Assembly (NCBI GenBank): GCA_037954665.1
Contig: JBBMOL010000092.1
Coordinates: forward strand, 1,488,001 to 1,552,000
Direction: 5' to 3'
DNA from: Laguncularia racemosa
Taxonomy: Eukaryota > Streptophyta > Magnoliopsida > Myrtales > Combretaceae
DNA length: 64,000 nucleotides
Notes under the pieces: model-generated
The model's database searches: none
Seen by the model: only the letters and a program-made list of their open reading frames with translations
Told to the model about the DNA's origin: nothing
Translations under genes and position numbers: made by a program
Part shown: in pieces, positions 32,953 to 47,094 of the stretch
Layout of the letters: each line of letters opens with the position of its first letter
Position numbering within the stretch: the stretch's first letter is position 1

Positions 32953-34436
32953 GCAAGGAAGTTGAGATTTTGCCAATGTTTATGAATGCCAATATTTAGT
33001 ATAAATTTCGATAAGTTTAGTTTTCATTTCTTTTACAAGTAAAGTTAATGTCTCTGAATGGTCGATAACTCTAACCAATTCTCATTAAAACAAACGTTCC
33101 TAAACATATTACCCATCACTTCACCAATGAATAATGAACATTGAAATGATAATGAATCTCAATAAATTTTGTGATATAATTCTATCTACTTTTGAGCTTT
33201 AAACCTGGTACATTAATAGGATAATACCACAATTACAAGAGCCATACACATAAGAAAGGAAACACATCAAGACCCTTGGCCCTGTTTTCAAGCAAGAGCA
33301 AGCAAAGGAGAAGCAAACCAGCACGAAGGTTTGGTTGTTTGGTTGCTATTCGCGATAAGTCAGTAATCACTTTAAAGTAAAACCATCATTCATCATGAAT
33401 CACATACTTTGAAAGACATCCACAATCATTCATTTAACCAGTCTACTAGAAGCGTTTTCGGGAGTATAGGTTAGTCAGCCCACAATGGGGCACTATCCTA
33501 AACATCCTTTCTCAAGATTAGCCCATAGGGGCACCTTTCGAGACATTTCTTTCCCAGGGTCGCGAGTCTAAGAAGACGCTTCCCACTATAGGTTAGTCAG
33601 CCCACAATAGGGCACTTTCCTAAACATCCTCTCTCAGGATCAACCCGTAGGGGCACCTTTGGAGACATTTTTTCCTGCCATCGGTTAGTCAGACCATAGA
33701 GGGGTACTTTCCTAAAAACCCTTTCTCAAGGTTAGCTCATAGGATCACCTTTCGAGATACCTATTTTTCAGGGTTACAAGTCTAAGAAGGCGCTTCCTGC
33801 TATCGATTAGTTAGCTCATAAGAGCACTTTTCAAATTTGTCGATTAGTTAGCTCATAGGAGCACTTTTCGAATTTGTCGATTAGTTAGCTCATAGGAGCA
33901 CTTTTCGAATATGTCAATTAGTTAGCTTATAAGGGCACTTTTTGAATTTTTTGATATCGATTAGTCAGCTCATGAGAGCACTCTTCAAAGGCAGTTCTCC
34001 CCAAACAGTCCCTAATCTAGCTAGACTCTTCTGTTGACAAGTGGCCAGCTCATAAGAGCGCTTCTTGAGACAATCTTCTCTTTAAGGTTGCTAGTCCCAT
34101 AAGACGCTTCCTATCATCAGCTATTCCACTTACAATAACACACACCTAAACAATCCTTGAGATGTTTTCTATCGTCGATTAGTTAACCCATATAGCACTT
34201 TTCGAGAGGATACGTTACTTCAAATTGTTAGGTTATTTAAGACCATTTCCCGAGCAATACCAATCATCACAAAACACTCGTGGGATTATTAGCTCATGGA
34301 GCATTTTCCTACTAAAAACCAAATTTCAGATAACTAGTCAAACCAGGGTGTTATCCATTCAGTCTAGAGGCAAAAAATGGCATCTTTCTTGTCTTTATAG
34401 TTAAGTTTTCCAAACTTTACCATAAAGAAGGACAAC
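32953..34436 (+). other. 3' non-coding region of element 1, tail of pol to 3' LTR
   Basis: About 1.5 kb without a reading frame, filled in part by tandem repeats (33467-33990, listed separately). It ends in a short purine-rich tract (AAAGAAGGACAAC) just before the LTR at 34437, the likely polypurine primer for plus-strand synthesis. Tat/Ogre elements typically carry long, repeat-bearing 3' regions. Confidence 0.7.
33467..33990 (+). repeat. Two nested tandem repeats in the 3' region of element 1
   Basis: A long unit of about 122 bp starts TAGGTTAGTCAGCCCACAAT at 33467 and 33589, with a worn copy near 33678. Within its later part a 37-bp unit, TCGATTAGTTAGCTCATAGG and so on, repeats at exactly 37-bp steps (33803, 33840, 33877, 33914), with a last variant at 33957. 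All units share the theme 'ATTAGTTAGCTCATA-GAGCACTTTTCGA', so the short unit likely grew out of the long one. Confidence 0.88.
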
Positions 34437-36391
34437 TGTAAACACCCCATTTTTTTCCTTAATAATTAATAATGGTCAATTTTTAATTTTTTTATTTCTT
34501 ATAATTTAGCAAAAATAAAGAAAAAATATTCAAAAAATAAAATAAATAGGAAAAATATATCAATGTTGGAAAATAATAGTAGAAATAATAAGAAAAGGAG
34601 TTAAATAATTTTTTAAAATTTTTAAAATTTCAAAATAGTATAAAAATAATAAAAATTGCATTGCATATATACAATTTGCGTAAATTAAAAAAACTGAGAA
34701 GTGGGCTAGCTCAGCTGGTCTGAACCATGGCTTAAGGTATGGGGGAAGGAGCTCGGTTAGGCGTTCGAATCGCAGGGGACGCATTTCGTGTTTTGCAAAT
34801 TTTTTTTCCTTCCTAGGACACGTGTTAGCAGCTGATTGGTTGACGCGAATGCACGCGCCGGGCGCATGATCATCCCTTTCATTCGTCCGAAATCGTCGCC
34901 GGCAGCGGGAGAAATGGAATCTGACCGTTTTGATTCAATTTTTTATATAAATCCAACAGATCTTTAGCTAAAATGAAATAAACATCATTCAATTAGAATT
35001 AAATCACAACAAAATCAAAGATTTACACATCAAATCAAATCGGAGGAAATTTCAACCGTGAATCCGATTTGCCTCAATCGGAAGAAATCTGAGCTTATCC
35101 AGCTCGATTTCTAGTGTCTATAAATAGGACTCGAGGGGAGGAAGCTAAGAGAGGAATCGCAAGAGAGAAAGGAGAGGAAATAGGAGAGTTCAGAAGCTTT
35201 ACCGGAGTCCTTCGTGCCACGACCACCGATCGAGCTCGAAACCACCACCAGGAGGCGATCTTGAAGAAACTTATCGCCACGGTTAAGATTCCCATCTCCT
35301 AAAGGCTCGGAAGCCGCCTTTAAACGCCGTCGAAAGCCGCTGAAACACCATCGACGAGGAGCCCCAACTACCGTGGTTCGACTGATCCGACGCGACGTGA
35401 CCCGACTCACACACCATATCCGGATCTAGGTAAGTAGGATTTTTCGTTTATTTATTTATTATTTTATTCATTTATTGTATTTTATTCATTTATTGTATTT
35501 TATTTATTTACAATTCAAAAAAAAATAATATTAGGAAAAATGGTAGAATTTAGATTAGTTTATTATTTTCATGTTTAGTTTAGAATAGATAAAATAATGA
35601 AAAATAATAAAAAATGAAATAAAAAATTATAAAATAAAAATAAAAATACAAAAAAAAATATAAATAATAATAATAATATTAGAGGTAGGTTAATAATAGG
35701 GAAATAAAAATAATTTTTATCACTTAGAAAAATCCTTTTCTTAAATAAATCCAAAATTGGTTTTTTCCTTAAATTAATTTTTTCAAAAAAATAAAATAAA
35801 ATAATCAAGATTAGGCTTAGATTTTTTCTAAAAAAAATGCTAAAAATGATAAAAACGTAAACCAGAAGTAATTTTATAATTAAAATTAACAAACTCACTA
35901 AAGTTTTTCATGAAAAGCGAACTACGACTTGTTTGATCCTGAATAGTAGGTACGTGGTATCCTCATGTGGCAACTCTAAAAAGAATAAAAAATCATTTTC
36001 CATATTAGAATAAGTTGTTTTTAATCAATAAGCAAAAACACAATAAAAAAAAATAACAATAAAAGATATTAAGATAGGGTTTAGATTTCAGAAGAATAAG
36101 GTAGTAATTTTAAGATTTTAATAGGTTAGCCCCCTGACTCCAGAAACTCTGGTTTTCCTTTTCCTCTTTCACAAAAATGAAAAAAGGAAATCTCGTTGAC
36201 TAGTTATCCTAATTAGGATTAATCTGCTTAATTAGTCCTAATTCAATAATCTTTCCCAACTTCAGTTGGGTGGTGACTCCAAAATAAGAAAAAAATCCTA
36301 GTTCAAGTCGATGATTTATATTAGATGAGCATATAGTATAATATAAATTGGATTAGGAATGAAAATAAAAAATAAAAAATTAAACTCGATA
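34437..36391 (+). repeat. 3' LTR of element 1 (1955 bp)
   Basis: Starts TGTAAACACC after the polypurine tract and ends CTCGATA before the target duplication ACCTT (36392-36396). It carries the same TATAAATA (35119-35126) and tRNA-like boxes (34707-34771) as the 5' copy. It is about 53 bp shorter, mainly from simple-sequence length differences around 35450-35650. Confidence 0.93.
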
Positions 36392-36837
36392 ACCTTATCT
36401 GAAAATTTGAGGTTTTTTAGGGTACAATATCTCTACACTCTATATCTCGCACTTGAAACTTGTACCTTATGGTATGCTATATACCTATTCTAAAGTGTAT
36501 TCACCTTATAAATATTCTTAATCAATAATACCAAAGTAAAAAAAAAAAATAATATTTTTAACTCAACAAACACTCAAGAGTTAAGGCTTAAGACCATTTT
36601 TTTCCTTTATTGCCTCTCATACTTTCTTCCAAAGTATTATTGTGGTAGATTTTCAATTTTGTGATAGTATTCTATTATTAATTATTTAATGTTATATTAT
36701 CTGGTTTATGATATATGCGTCCATGATAAATATGTGATTGAAAAGCATGTGATTAATATATTTGAGATTACCAAGTTAGTGAATATATGAGTTATAAACA
36801 AGTGAAAATTGGCAATTGACCTAAAAAAATTTATATT

Positions 36838-37075
36838 ATAATAATATAATAAAAATTTTACAAGTTCCATGATGTCAGTATTTTAAAATAGTTCTTAAAT
36901 GTTATAAGTTAGGCTTTTATTCGAAAATTTAAAAACCTATACCAACAAATCGAGTATGAGTAAGGTCCATCCCTTATCCACTTTATACCAAGTCACCTTG
37001 ATAACGATGATATTTTAAAGATTACCCATCAAAATATATATTTTCATCACTTTTCAAATATTGATTGGTTTTCTT
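36838..37075 (+). repeat. Right copy of the direct repeat flanking element 1
   Basis: Diverged copy of 21243-21477 in the same orientation, starting TATAATAATATAATAAAAATTTTAC and ending CAAATATTGATTGGTTTTC. It carries a short insertion (TTTCATCAC before the last block) not in the left copy. Confidence 0.75.
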
Positions 37076-40000
37076 TCATATAAATAAAGTAATAGATACA
37101 AGCATATCAAACTTGAAAAAAAAAGAAAAGAAAAAAAAGGATAATTAAAAAGTATGACTTTTGGCACTTTTACAAACTCATGATCTATATATTTTATTTT
37201 AACAAAAATATAACCTATGTTTTATCACTAATTGTTATTATTAATAACTAGACATGGATTAACATACAATTATTAGTCCATGATAACTAATTTAATAAAA
37301 CAATATTATCAAATAAACTTAATTAATTGGGGGTGGTGGTATGGAACTCAAGACTCTCTTTTCAATTGTGATTTGTCAACCTTTTATTGGCTTTTTTTAC
37401 ATTTTCGAGTGGTTGCTCACTATGTGTTGCATCACCCATTAGCATGGCCCATTGACCATCCACCACCATGGGCGAAGTGTGACCAACCAAAGGTTTTGCC
37501 CTTCTTTTGCCAACTCTTATGTCTTGGACAACCTAAAACAGGGTGTTAGGGTTTTTTTATCTTTAATTTTTTTTTTATACTTTATAATTTTTATCACTAT
37601 TCCTTTATTGATTATATTCCATAATATTATTTCATCAAATTATCATTGTGGACCAATTGATGAATATTAAACAAATTTGTAGCTGATTCGATTATTTTTT
37701 AATGTATATTACTTTAATCCACACTTATCCTTTATTTATATCGTTAGAAATGATTTCATATTAACAATTTTAACCATTCAAGTACTTCGAAAAGAGTATA
37801 ACTATTTCTCAAACTTGCTTAGAGGGATTTTATTAAAGAGGTTTTCTAAGTTTATCATCATTTTAGGCAATTCAGAAACTTGGTCTTACGGTTGCTTGAT
37901 TAATCTTGGACATCATAGCAACATAGAGTTAGGAATTTGGCACGATCATAATTTTTCTCGGAACCTTTCAACGTTGTCCAATCAAAAAGCTGAAACCATT
38001 AAATACCCAAGGAAATAAATGCTCTTGTAATGATGGATAATAGCGTTGGATGAAGAAGGGGGAAAAAGAGAAACCTGCCTATCGTGCAAGTTAAGTCAGT
38101 CAAAAGAATCCACTTCAACTTCCAGTCACAGCAATCCAGTCTCCAGTAAAAAGTAGCCGGAAACTTTGCAAAAGAAGTGAACACTAACCGACAAATTTCA
38201 AAACACATGTCACGTCGTTTTCTTAATGGATTTTTTGTGGGCTAATTATATTCATTTAACATCTGATAAAATATTATGAAACCATAAAAGATTATTTGTG
38301 AATCCAGGAACAGGAGTATAGTTCATACCCATCAAGACTTTCACTTTACACGCATGCTAAAGAATGAACGAGAAATGATTAAAAACTGATCACCACCACC
38401 CATAAGTCATCAATGACATATCATATCACCGTACCGAATAATCTCACCGAAATCCCAATGATAAGAAGTTGTAAACATCTTGCATCTTTCTTCCAGATCA
38501 TCATTGATGCGACTGAGTCCAGCCAATGCCACAAGTTCGATTTAATATTCATTTAAGTATATTTTGACAACCGTTGAATAAAAAATTATCAAGTTTAAAT
38601 CCTAACTTTATAATGATTAGTTTAACTAACTTAACTTATAAGTCTAATCAATTTCAAATGAGTTAAAATTTTAATTGAATTCGAATTAAACTTAAATATT
38701 ATATTATTTTAATAAAAAGTAAAATAATTTTTAAATAAATTAAGTTCAAATAAACTTAATTAAATCAATTTCAAGCTCAAGCTTTTTAAATATTTTTGTT
38801 TGATTATTTCTTAGAGTCAAGTTTAATTTTCAAGAATTTCTATCATGCTCAAACATAAACTTAGTGTTATATTATCTTAACTCTAATTATTTATAGTCAT
38901 AGATCCAATCAAATATATCTAATTTTTTATGCATATTTTACTAATCATTTAACCTATAGAATATTCGAATTTATACATCGAAAACTAGAAATTATATAGA
39001 TCATAATTATCTGTATATCAAAAGTTCATTAGAAAGTACATCTAATTCTATGTGCACTCACGAAACCCCCTTTTTTCTTTTTACTATCTTTTCGGTACAA
39101 TTATTGAAGAAAAGGAAGGGAAGCAATCATACATCAAGTGACAAGCTCAGGGTGGATGGAATGTATTGATATGGTTTGGGTGAATAGTGTAAATGTGTGG
39201 GCTTGAGTAAGTTCGTGGAGATTCATGTAATCCTATGGAAGAAGGAATCAAACTCTCCCCACCAAGAATGTCGTCTTTTAACCTTATGGAAAGGCTTGTG
39301 CCATCATCCCCCAAATTTGCTTCCAAGAACCTTCTTCATTCACACGTTAAAGTCAATTTAAGCTACGAGAATGTCAGTGATCATGATCACTTTCGCTTCC
39401 ACTAGGGAGTAACTTTATGTGTCAACAGGAAAATCATTGGATAAGAATAAGTTCATGAGCTCGTGTGATCCCAGTGTTGTGCTAAGTAATTCTATCTATT
39501 ATTTTTGTGAAATATTCATGAAAATATTGAGAAACTGAAAAAAAATCCTGAAGGTATTTACTAATAGTACTGTCATTTTTATAACAAACTACTATTGTGT
39601 GTTAACTAATAAATGATCATTCCTTTTAATAAGAGAGAGAGGAGTGGTTTGTGAGGAGGTTAATTGTAATTTTATTTTTCTAATAAAAAAGCATATGTAA
39701 TAATTTAATACAATAATCTTGTTTATTTATTTATTTGATATTTCCTTAAGATGGGTGAAAATGGAAAAATATGACACTGAACTCTAGGAAACTCTGTATG
39801 GATTATTTATACCATAAATTATAAATCTGCATGAAGTATGCATCACATTAATGTAATTGTGTTATAGTAAAGTAAAGCTTTTTATTCCAAGTTTAAAATA
39901 AAATATAAAAGAAATTGTAAATAACCTTTAAACTTTGATAAATTGATAATATAAAAGATGTTTATTTTTTTTATTAAAAAAAAGTATTGAGATCAAAATT

Positions 40001-43000
40001 TAGGTGATATTAAAGAACACTTAATATATTTAAAGGAGTATTTCTAAACAAAAATCAAAGTTTAAATGATTATTTGTAATCTTTTAGATTATTTAATAAT
40101 TTGTTAAAATTTGGAGGTTATTTACGATATTGAAAATTTAACGGTCCAACCTTAAAGTTAGAAAATTATTTACGATTTCCCCCCAAAATATAACATCACC
40201 CATATATAGTTCATCAAATTATACGAACCACACATTTATTATATGTATATAGACCGAAGAATAAGCTCTTTTTCTATCGTCCATATACATAGAATACACT
40301 GAAACATTAAAAACTTTCGAAAGTTCTTCAATTACTCCCCACTAGTGGAAGACTAGAAGTGCCAATGGTTTCAAATCGGCCCTTTTAAGGGTTTACCTTT
40401 TCAGTATAAACTTCCGACCCTTGAAACGGGTTGAGAATATATGACGGAAAGAAATAAAATAAAGAAAAGTTTTTAAAGACAAATTGCAATCGCATTCCTT
40501 ATAAAGTATCATTACTATAAAAACATCTAGAGTTTTTACAATACTACAATTAAAGCTCTTAACGAATATCGATACTACAAATTTTCTCCTCCACTTCAGA
40601 ACCAAAGTGAAATTTACATTAATATGCATTTATAATTATTTTTAAAATAAATTGAGATTTTTCTTTACTCAGTTAATATTTCATAAGCTAATACGAGTCA
40701 AATCGAGTAATAAATCACCTTCAAACAGCCAATTACAGTTAGCATAATATAAAATTAGCAAACGACACACCTTGCCATGCGTGTGTAATAAACATATAAA
40801 TGGAATAATAACTTCGATAAGAGCAGTTGACAATTGAATCCAATTTTTTTCATTAATTTCGTATTTATAATAATGTGAAATAAAGATCCATCTCTACACA
40901 AAATAATTAAATCAAACTATATACAAAATTGATATGGTAAAAAAAAAGAGAAAAAATTACATAAATAGTCTAGAAAACATGTAATGTTGACAAATTCACT
41001 TAATAAAAAAAAGGTGATAATTTGGCTACGAAATTAATGTAAAATACATATATTAATTGAGGGAATTTATACATACATTTTAAAATACATTTAATAACCT
41101 AATTACTAAGTAATGTCATTTTAAAAGGAAACATTTTACTTTGTTATGTACAAAGTTCCTCAATTCATTAGTATATTTCTAATGTATCTTGCACACACAT
41201 TGCGGGACCGTGTGCTGAGAATATTTGCTCATATTGTTTGATGTATAATTACTTTTACAAAGTGGATAGGAATTTTAGAAGAAAAGGAAGAAAGAAAGAT
41301 TGAAATATTTAAAGCTTAAAATTAAGATTGAACAAAAGTACAATTGTTGATAGCACTTATAAATTAGAATGGTTGGCGGTGTAATGGAAAAGTAGTTACT
41401 TTACCATTATAGCCTTTCTTAGTAGTTTTATAATTGAGAGAAATAACGATAAGAGCTTTAATAAATTTAGAATGCCAAATAAATCATTTACATTTTTCAG
41501 ATAAAACTAATAGCCCCTCCATCATCTATTAATTAAGATTAGTGAATATGGTACTTTAATGAAAACTCTATATGTTTGTGCCGTGACTATAGCAATTATT
41601 AGTTTCATATCTCTACATATTACCATCTATGTTCAAATTTAAAAAGATATAACTAGGATGCTTTAGAAATTCAGGATTTTAAGATATTTTTAATAGTTTT
41701 CATAAACTTTCATTATAGTTTGTCCTTTTTTTTTTTTTTTTAATTATCATGCTGAGCCTTAGAGGCAGATGCGATAATTCAACTTTTTAATAAAGAATGA
41801 AAATAACATTATTAAGAGATATCTTATTTTATGTGGAGTACGTAGTTTTCTCAACATTTTCTTACTTCGAAGTCGGCACATCGGTCAACAGTGGGATCCG
41901 CCCACAGAATCCCCTTCACATGATTCTTGCTGAATTCTACAACTACAAAATCCATGGCTTCTCCTTACTGCGTGGACGTACTCAATGTACCACGTGGGGG
42001 AAAACGGAGAGAATGAGTTTTCATCACCATTTCCAAACCCCATTGACCATTTGGCAATCCATTGTTGTATTCATTTCTACTTTAGAGACGGATTTCTTTT
42101 CATTTTTTACACTAACCAAATATGTGAAAGGAGAAATATTTTCACCCATTCCTTTCCTCTTTTGCTTTTTACGTCAAAAAAAGAGTTAAAGTTGCATTTC
42201 CTTTATTTCCTTTTTTATAAAAAAAATAAAATTCCCCAAGACCCTCTTTAAAAATATAATGAGATTGAATTTCGACTTAACAATATAATTTACCAAGTGA
42301 AAGTGGTAAAAACCCATATACTAGATGCTTTCAATATCAATGCCCAATTCTTATGTTGAAGAGATAGTATAAGGTTTTTGTTTTATTTTCCAATCTAAAC
42401 AAGTACATTGAAACATTGCCCATTCTCAATATGAGCATTAAGAGTTCGTATAAGGGTTTGATGTGATCCTTTTTTGAAAATTTGGCACACATGCTAGATT
42501 TAGGAAGACTTAGGAGATGGGAATAGAAGCATAGCTTAGGTAAAAAACTTGGATAGGTGGGAGAAACATAGATAAATGAGAGTTAACCCATTAGGCTTGA
42601 TCAACTATCAAAAAGCACTATTCAATTGTTTATACATATCATTTGATAATCTAATATTGTGTGATTGGTTATATGTATATATATATTTTATTATTTAGCA
42701 GTTGATTATACTTTTTTTTAATTGATCATTTACTCGAAAAATATCTCTATAAATATCGATTAATTTTCATATTGAAATCCTTATGTTTAGTGTATCCATT
42801 AATCCATTATTTTATAGGATGTTACCATCTTCTTATCCTAATACAATAAAAATCAACCCATATTGAATAAAGATAAAAGTTAAACATGTTCATTTTGTTA
42901 TTTATATTGCATCACAGGGATCAAGCGTGCCCTAATAGTCGATATCACAAACATTGAAGAAAATCATATCCCAACAGAGCAACTCCAAATCCAATCTGAG

Positions 43001-44060
43001 GGAAAAGGAGAGGTTATGTTCTCAACTTCTCATTCCTCATTATTATTTTATCTATCCGCGTGGGAGATTCGAGTACACTCTTTTATCACTGCCTACGTCG
43101 CAAGCTAAATTAAAATCATGTGATGGCCATGGAGCCAAATTAAACCAGCTACAAGACAAAAAGGGTGGGTCACACTTCCAAAGGATCGATTGGACATGGT
43201 CAAAAGTCGTCGGAGTTGTAACACTAGTTTAATATTTCCTTGACGCATGGGCATTTAAGTTCATTTACCGGTCAATTTCCAATTTTTCTTGAGATTGCGG
43301 GAGTTTATCCATAAATGCAACTTTTTGACCCAGTCCAATTATTTATAATATGTTATTTTAATATATTTTAAAATATGCATCATATAATAATAAGATTATA
43401 CATAAAAGAATCATTTTATTTTTATTTACACTTCACCTGCTTAAACGGTCAAAACAAATTAAAATCCCATAATAATAAGATTTGATTTTGTTTATTTTTA
43501 GTTGGTGTTAAACTTATAGTATCAAGGTTCTTAATTTTGGATATAAAACATTCTTACAGACACTACAAAAATGTAGGTTCTCGAAGATGTAAAATTTTAA
43601 GGTAATTTTATATATTACGTTTCTAAATCATAGAAACATGAATTCATAAGGTGTAATTAAAAAAGAAAAGAAAAAGGAAAAGGTATTTATAGTCTCAACC
43701 GTCGGGATGTCGCGCCGGACCGGATTCGACACAGGTCGTATGAAACAGTGTTTTATGACCAAGCCCCATGGTGGGCGGTTGCCTTATGGTTTGGGGCACC
43801 ACAAGGATTGGCTTTTTTTATTTTTTATTGGTTGCATAGCACGAACATTTTCATCGACTTCGGCTTCTTGTTTTTGATAAAACCAACCAGACCCCTGCTA
43901 GGAGTCCACGTTTGGTTAGACTACTACAAAAGGGCCCTGTCCGAAATAGTAGTGGTTCAAAAGCCCAAGCTTGTTGCACTAGGCCCATTTTCAAAGACTT
44001 GATCCATTATTTTGTGAAAATGAGCCAACAAAAAAAAAAGAAGAAGAAAAAAATCCAATT

Positions 44061-44065
<5 letters not shown>

Positions 44066-44102
<37 letters not shown>
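44066..44102. repeat. (AT)n microsatellite
   Basis: Pure TA/AT dinucleotide run of about 36 bp, read directly. Similar shorter runs lie at 44228-44249 and 44838-44855. Confidence 0.9.
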
Positions 44103-44105
<3 letters not shown>

Positions 44106-47094
44106 TATAAAGCTTGTGTCAAGTGTTTCGTTTTAGTGCTTTTCACCTGTATGTACAACAATGCATGTCAGTCATAATATTTTTATATTATTTATCAATC
44201 TCATGACAAGTGTTATGCTCTCTCTTAAATATATATATATATATATATTAAGCTTTTATTAATCAATTCATATAATACGCTCAGTCTTAAAATGTTAAGC
44301 TGTCATTAATTATGTTGCTTCATGGGTTATACAACATAGGTTGTATAAGTGAAAAAGTTCTTCAAAACAGGTGATTGAAGGAACACAAAAGTACAACACA
44401 ATGTAAAACCTCGAAATTTAAGCTAAATAACTAAACAAAAACTATATTCTTGAGGGATTGTCTAATAAACTGATGGTAATACGGCCCCAAAGGACAAAAG
44501 TACTCCATATGTCCCAATGATTAAACGAGAGTTCAAATTATAGCTGATCGTGGGCCAAAACTAGGATGAACATTTTGCGTCAAAACTCACAAACCATAGT
44601 CAACAAGTTACATATCGATCACAAGTTATAACTAATCATAAAAAAAAATCATCTTCATATCTTATAGGAAGCATTATATAGCGATTTCACACTACATAAT
44701 ACTTGAAGCTTCCAATTATAAACTTTGAAACAAATCGTACTTGATTTGATTTCATAGCAAAAGCACCATGAATGTATTAGGAAACTTCCTTCAAATTATT
44801 GCAAAACAAATAATCATATTGCATATATATTTAAGACTATATATATATATATATACTCTTTTCAAAAGCTTATTAGTAAGCAGAAATTATTTACCTTAAA
44901 TATCTTTTAATACCCACTTTCAAAATTAAAGTTGGTAATTTGTATTATTATATCGTATATTATACCGTATTTAAATAAGTTTGTATATAAAAAATCTTAA
45001 TTCGTGATACGATCAATTTAATAATTGTATATAAAAACTTAAATCTGTAACCCATCTCGCACGTCTTGTGTTCAAGTTGAATCCGTTTATCAATTAAAAA
45101 ATTATAAATAAATCTATAAAATATTTACATATTTAACAAATATAACAAATCTTAAAACTCATTAGTTACATAACAACATTGAATTAAGTTGAGCCATGAA
45201 TTAGATGGGCATTATCACTAGTGATATTTCAAAATTTATCACATTCTTTATTAAATCTTCAAAAAAGACAATTAAAGAATTTACACATTAAAAAGAACGA
45301 TATTAATGAAAACATTTAATATAGCATTAAAAAAAAGGACTTAACTTATTACCTTTTTTTTCTATAAAATCAATTCTTGTACATAAAAGTGTTTCTATAA
45401 TTTCTAGCTTTAAGAAACTAGTTAATTAAGGATTCAATCTCTAATATTAAATATGAATTTGAAAACTATCATAAATTGATATATTTAAAATATTAAATGC
45501 CATTCATCTAACTCGAGAATATCGAAATCGAATAACTCAATACACCCGATTCAATCACTCCCCATCCAAATATAACTCTTATCAAAAGCTTATATGTGAG
45601 CAAAAATTATTTGTCTTAAATATCTTCTAATACTGGCATTCAAACTCAAATCATATCTCCGCAAATCTTGAATTCGAATTCCATACTTAACTTGCAGACA
45701 CTACAAGGACTGGAAATATAAAATATCATGACTTCCCCCCTATTTCTTATGCGATCGGCTGAAATTCGGCAGTAATGTGCTATAATCAAAACTGTATTAT
45801 TGGTTTTTTTAATTTGTTTTTATTTTATTTTATTTTTTATGCACCCATTTATTCTTCTCTTTTACAGTTTTTTCTAAAGCAAAATTTTGTAGATATCACT
45901 TGATGACAACTCTCCTCCTTCATTTTTTTTCTTTTTCTTTTTTTTTTTCCCTTTTATTTATCTATCTCTATCTTTCCTTCCTCCCTTTGTTTCTTTAATA
46001 TCCCTGAAACGAGGGTCGTAGCGGTTATCATGGGATAGAGCCATTTTCATAATCCTCCTCTTTTTCTTATTAGCTTTCTCTTTCTTTCTTTTCTTTTCTT
46101 TTTAATAGTTTACGAAGATATAAATGTGAAAATCAAAGTGTATTCTAAAAGCAAAATTTCTCCTTTTTTTTAGCTTTTGAATCTTATGAATTGAAAATAT
46201 CCAATGAGATCATCCAAACTTAGTTCTTTTCTTAGTTTCTTAAAATACCTCAAAAAAATATTAAGAAATACTTATTAAAATGTTTGTAATTATAATCCGG
46301 CTTAATAATTTCAAGAGTAAAATAGTAATTTTCCAAAATCTCTCTCTTTTATTCTACTTACACCATATTATCATCTCATTTGTGTTTATAATTGAGTTGA
46401 ATCTATTAGGGGCAACTAGCAATGGCTTATTTTATGATAGATTTGCATTTATTTTAAACCTATTTTAATTGTTAATTTCCATTTCCAATTGAAAAATAAT
46501 TATTATTAGTTAAATTTATACTATTAAGCCATATCTAACCATTCAACATAATATTAAAAATAAAACCCTTTGACTTCTTTAAACAATTATTACATAATAA
46601 ATCCTTTATAATAAACAACTGAAAAGCAATTATTATTGGCTCCACTCATGTCTTTAATAACAACTGCCATAAAACATGCATGGATGGTGCTATATGCCTA
46701 GATTGGTCTAAGACCTTAGAGCTTACTTTATTTAGCAAGACCATAAAATAGCAAAATACCTAAATTGGTCAATATAAATTAGAAAAATAATCTACATCAT
46801 TTGAAGAACACACTTCAAGTAGATATTTCCTATTATAATTAAGGTGTCTTTAGGAAAATTTACTTGCCTAAAATATAATGTCTTTGCAACACTATAAAAG
46901 GAAGTTTGTCTAACTTGGTAAATCATCTAATATGCTTTACATGCTTTGATTACCACACCCTTACACTGCTTATCTGCCTTGAGCATCTCAGTGCTTCGAT
47001 AGCTTACGTTTGTTTATCTTCTAGGTTAGATCGCGATAGGTTGAGTACCCGACTTAGCCCAAGATTGCATTGAGACAAATAAAACAATCAACAA

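Larger units (their letters stand above)
22091..36391 (+). mobile_element. Element 1: full-length Ty3/gypsy retrotransposon of Tat/Ogre type (14.3 kb, inactive)
   Basis: LTRs at 22091-24098 and 34437-36391 both start TGTAAACACC and end (C/T)GATA. The 5-bp target duplication ACCTT lies at 22086-22090 and 36392-36396. Internal order: primer site, leader, an extra ORF (ORF1), gag-pro, a gap with a candidate intron, then RT, RNase H, an archaeal-type second RNase H and integrase, then tandem repeats. Large size, an ORF before gag and the second RNase H are marks of the Tat lineage, and Ogre members have a tRNA-Arg primer site and an intron near the pro-RT junction. All ORFs carry stops and several catalytic residues are altered, so the copy cannot move on its own. 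LTR divergence looks near 10% over the aligned stretch I compared by eye, so it is not young. Confidence 0.93.
36397..46620. other. Ten-kilobase AT-rich intergenic region without a supportable gene
   Basis: I find no family-level similarity in any frame. Less AT-rich patches lie at 37330-37550, 39100-39480, 41870-42070 (holds the palindrome CCACGTGG, 41990-41997), 42950-43230 and 43690-44000. Open stretches there (for example 41797-42189 and 43748-44002) have no domain or codon signature. AT microsatellites lie at about 44066-44102, 44228-44249 and 44838-44855. A polypyrimidine-rich stretch spans about 45900-46100. The right copy of the flanking direct repeat is at about 36838-37075. Confidence 0.55.

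Noticed and set aside
35575..35898. Minus-strand 107-codon frame rich in Phe, Ile and Leu
   Set aside because: It is a low-complexity A/T tract of the 3' LTR of element 1, not a membrane protein gene.
37280..37670. Open frames of 89 and 72 codons
   Set aside because: No domain, two frames equally open, low-complexity ends.
41797..42189. A 130-codon plus-strand frame
   Set aside because: Start context, composition and peptide do not resemble any family; the frame spans promoter-like AT-rich sequence.
43748..44136. Overlapping frames of 84 and 74 codons
   Set aside because: Unrelated to known proteins; the second runs into an AT microsatellite.
45900..46100. Possible polypyrimidine leader of a gene
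   Set aside because: No open frame with family similarity follows on either strand before element 2.
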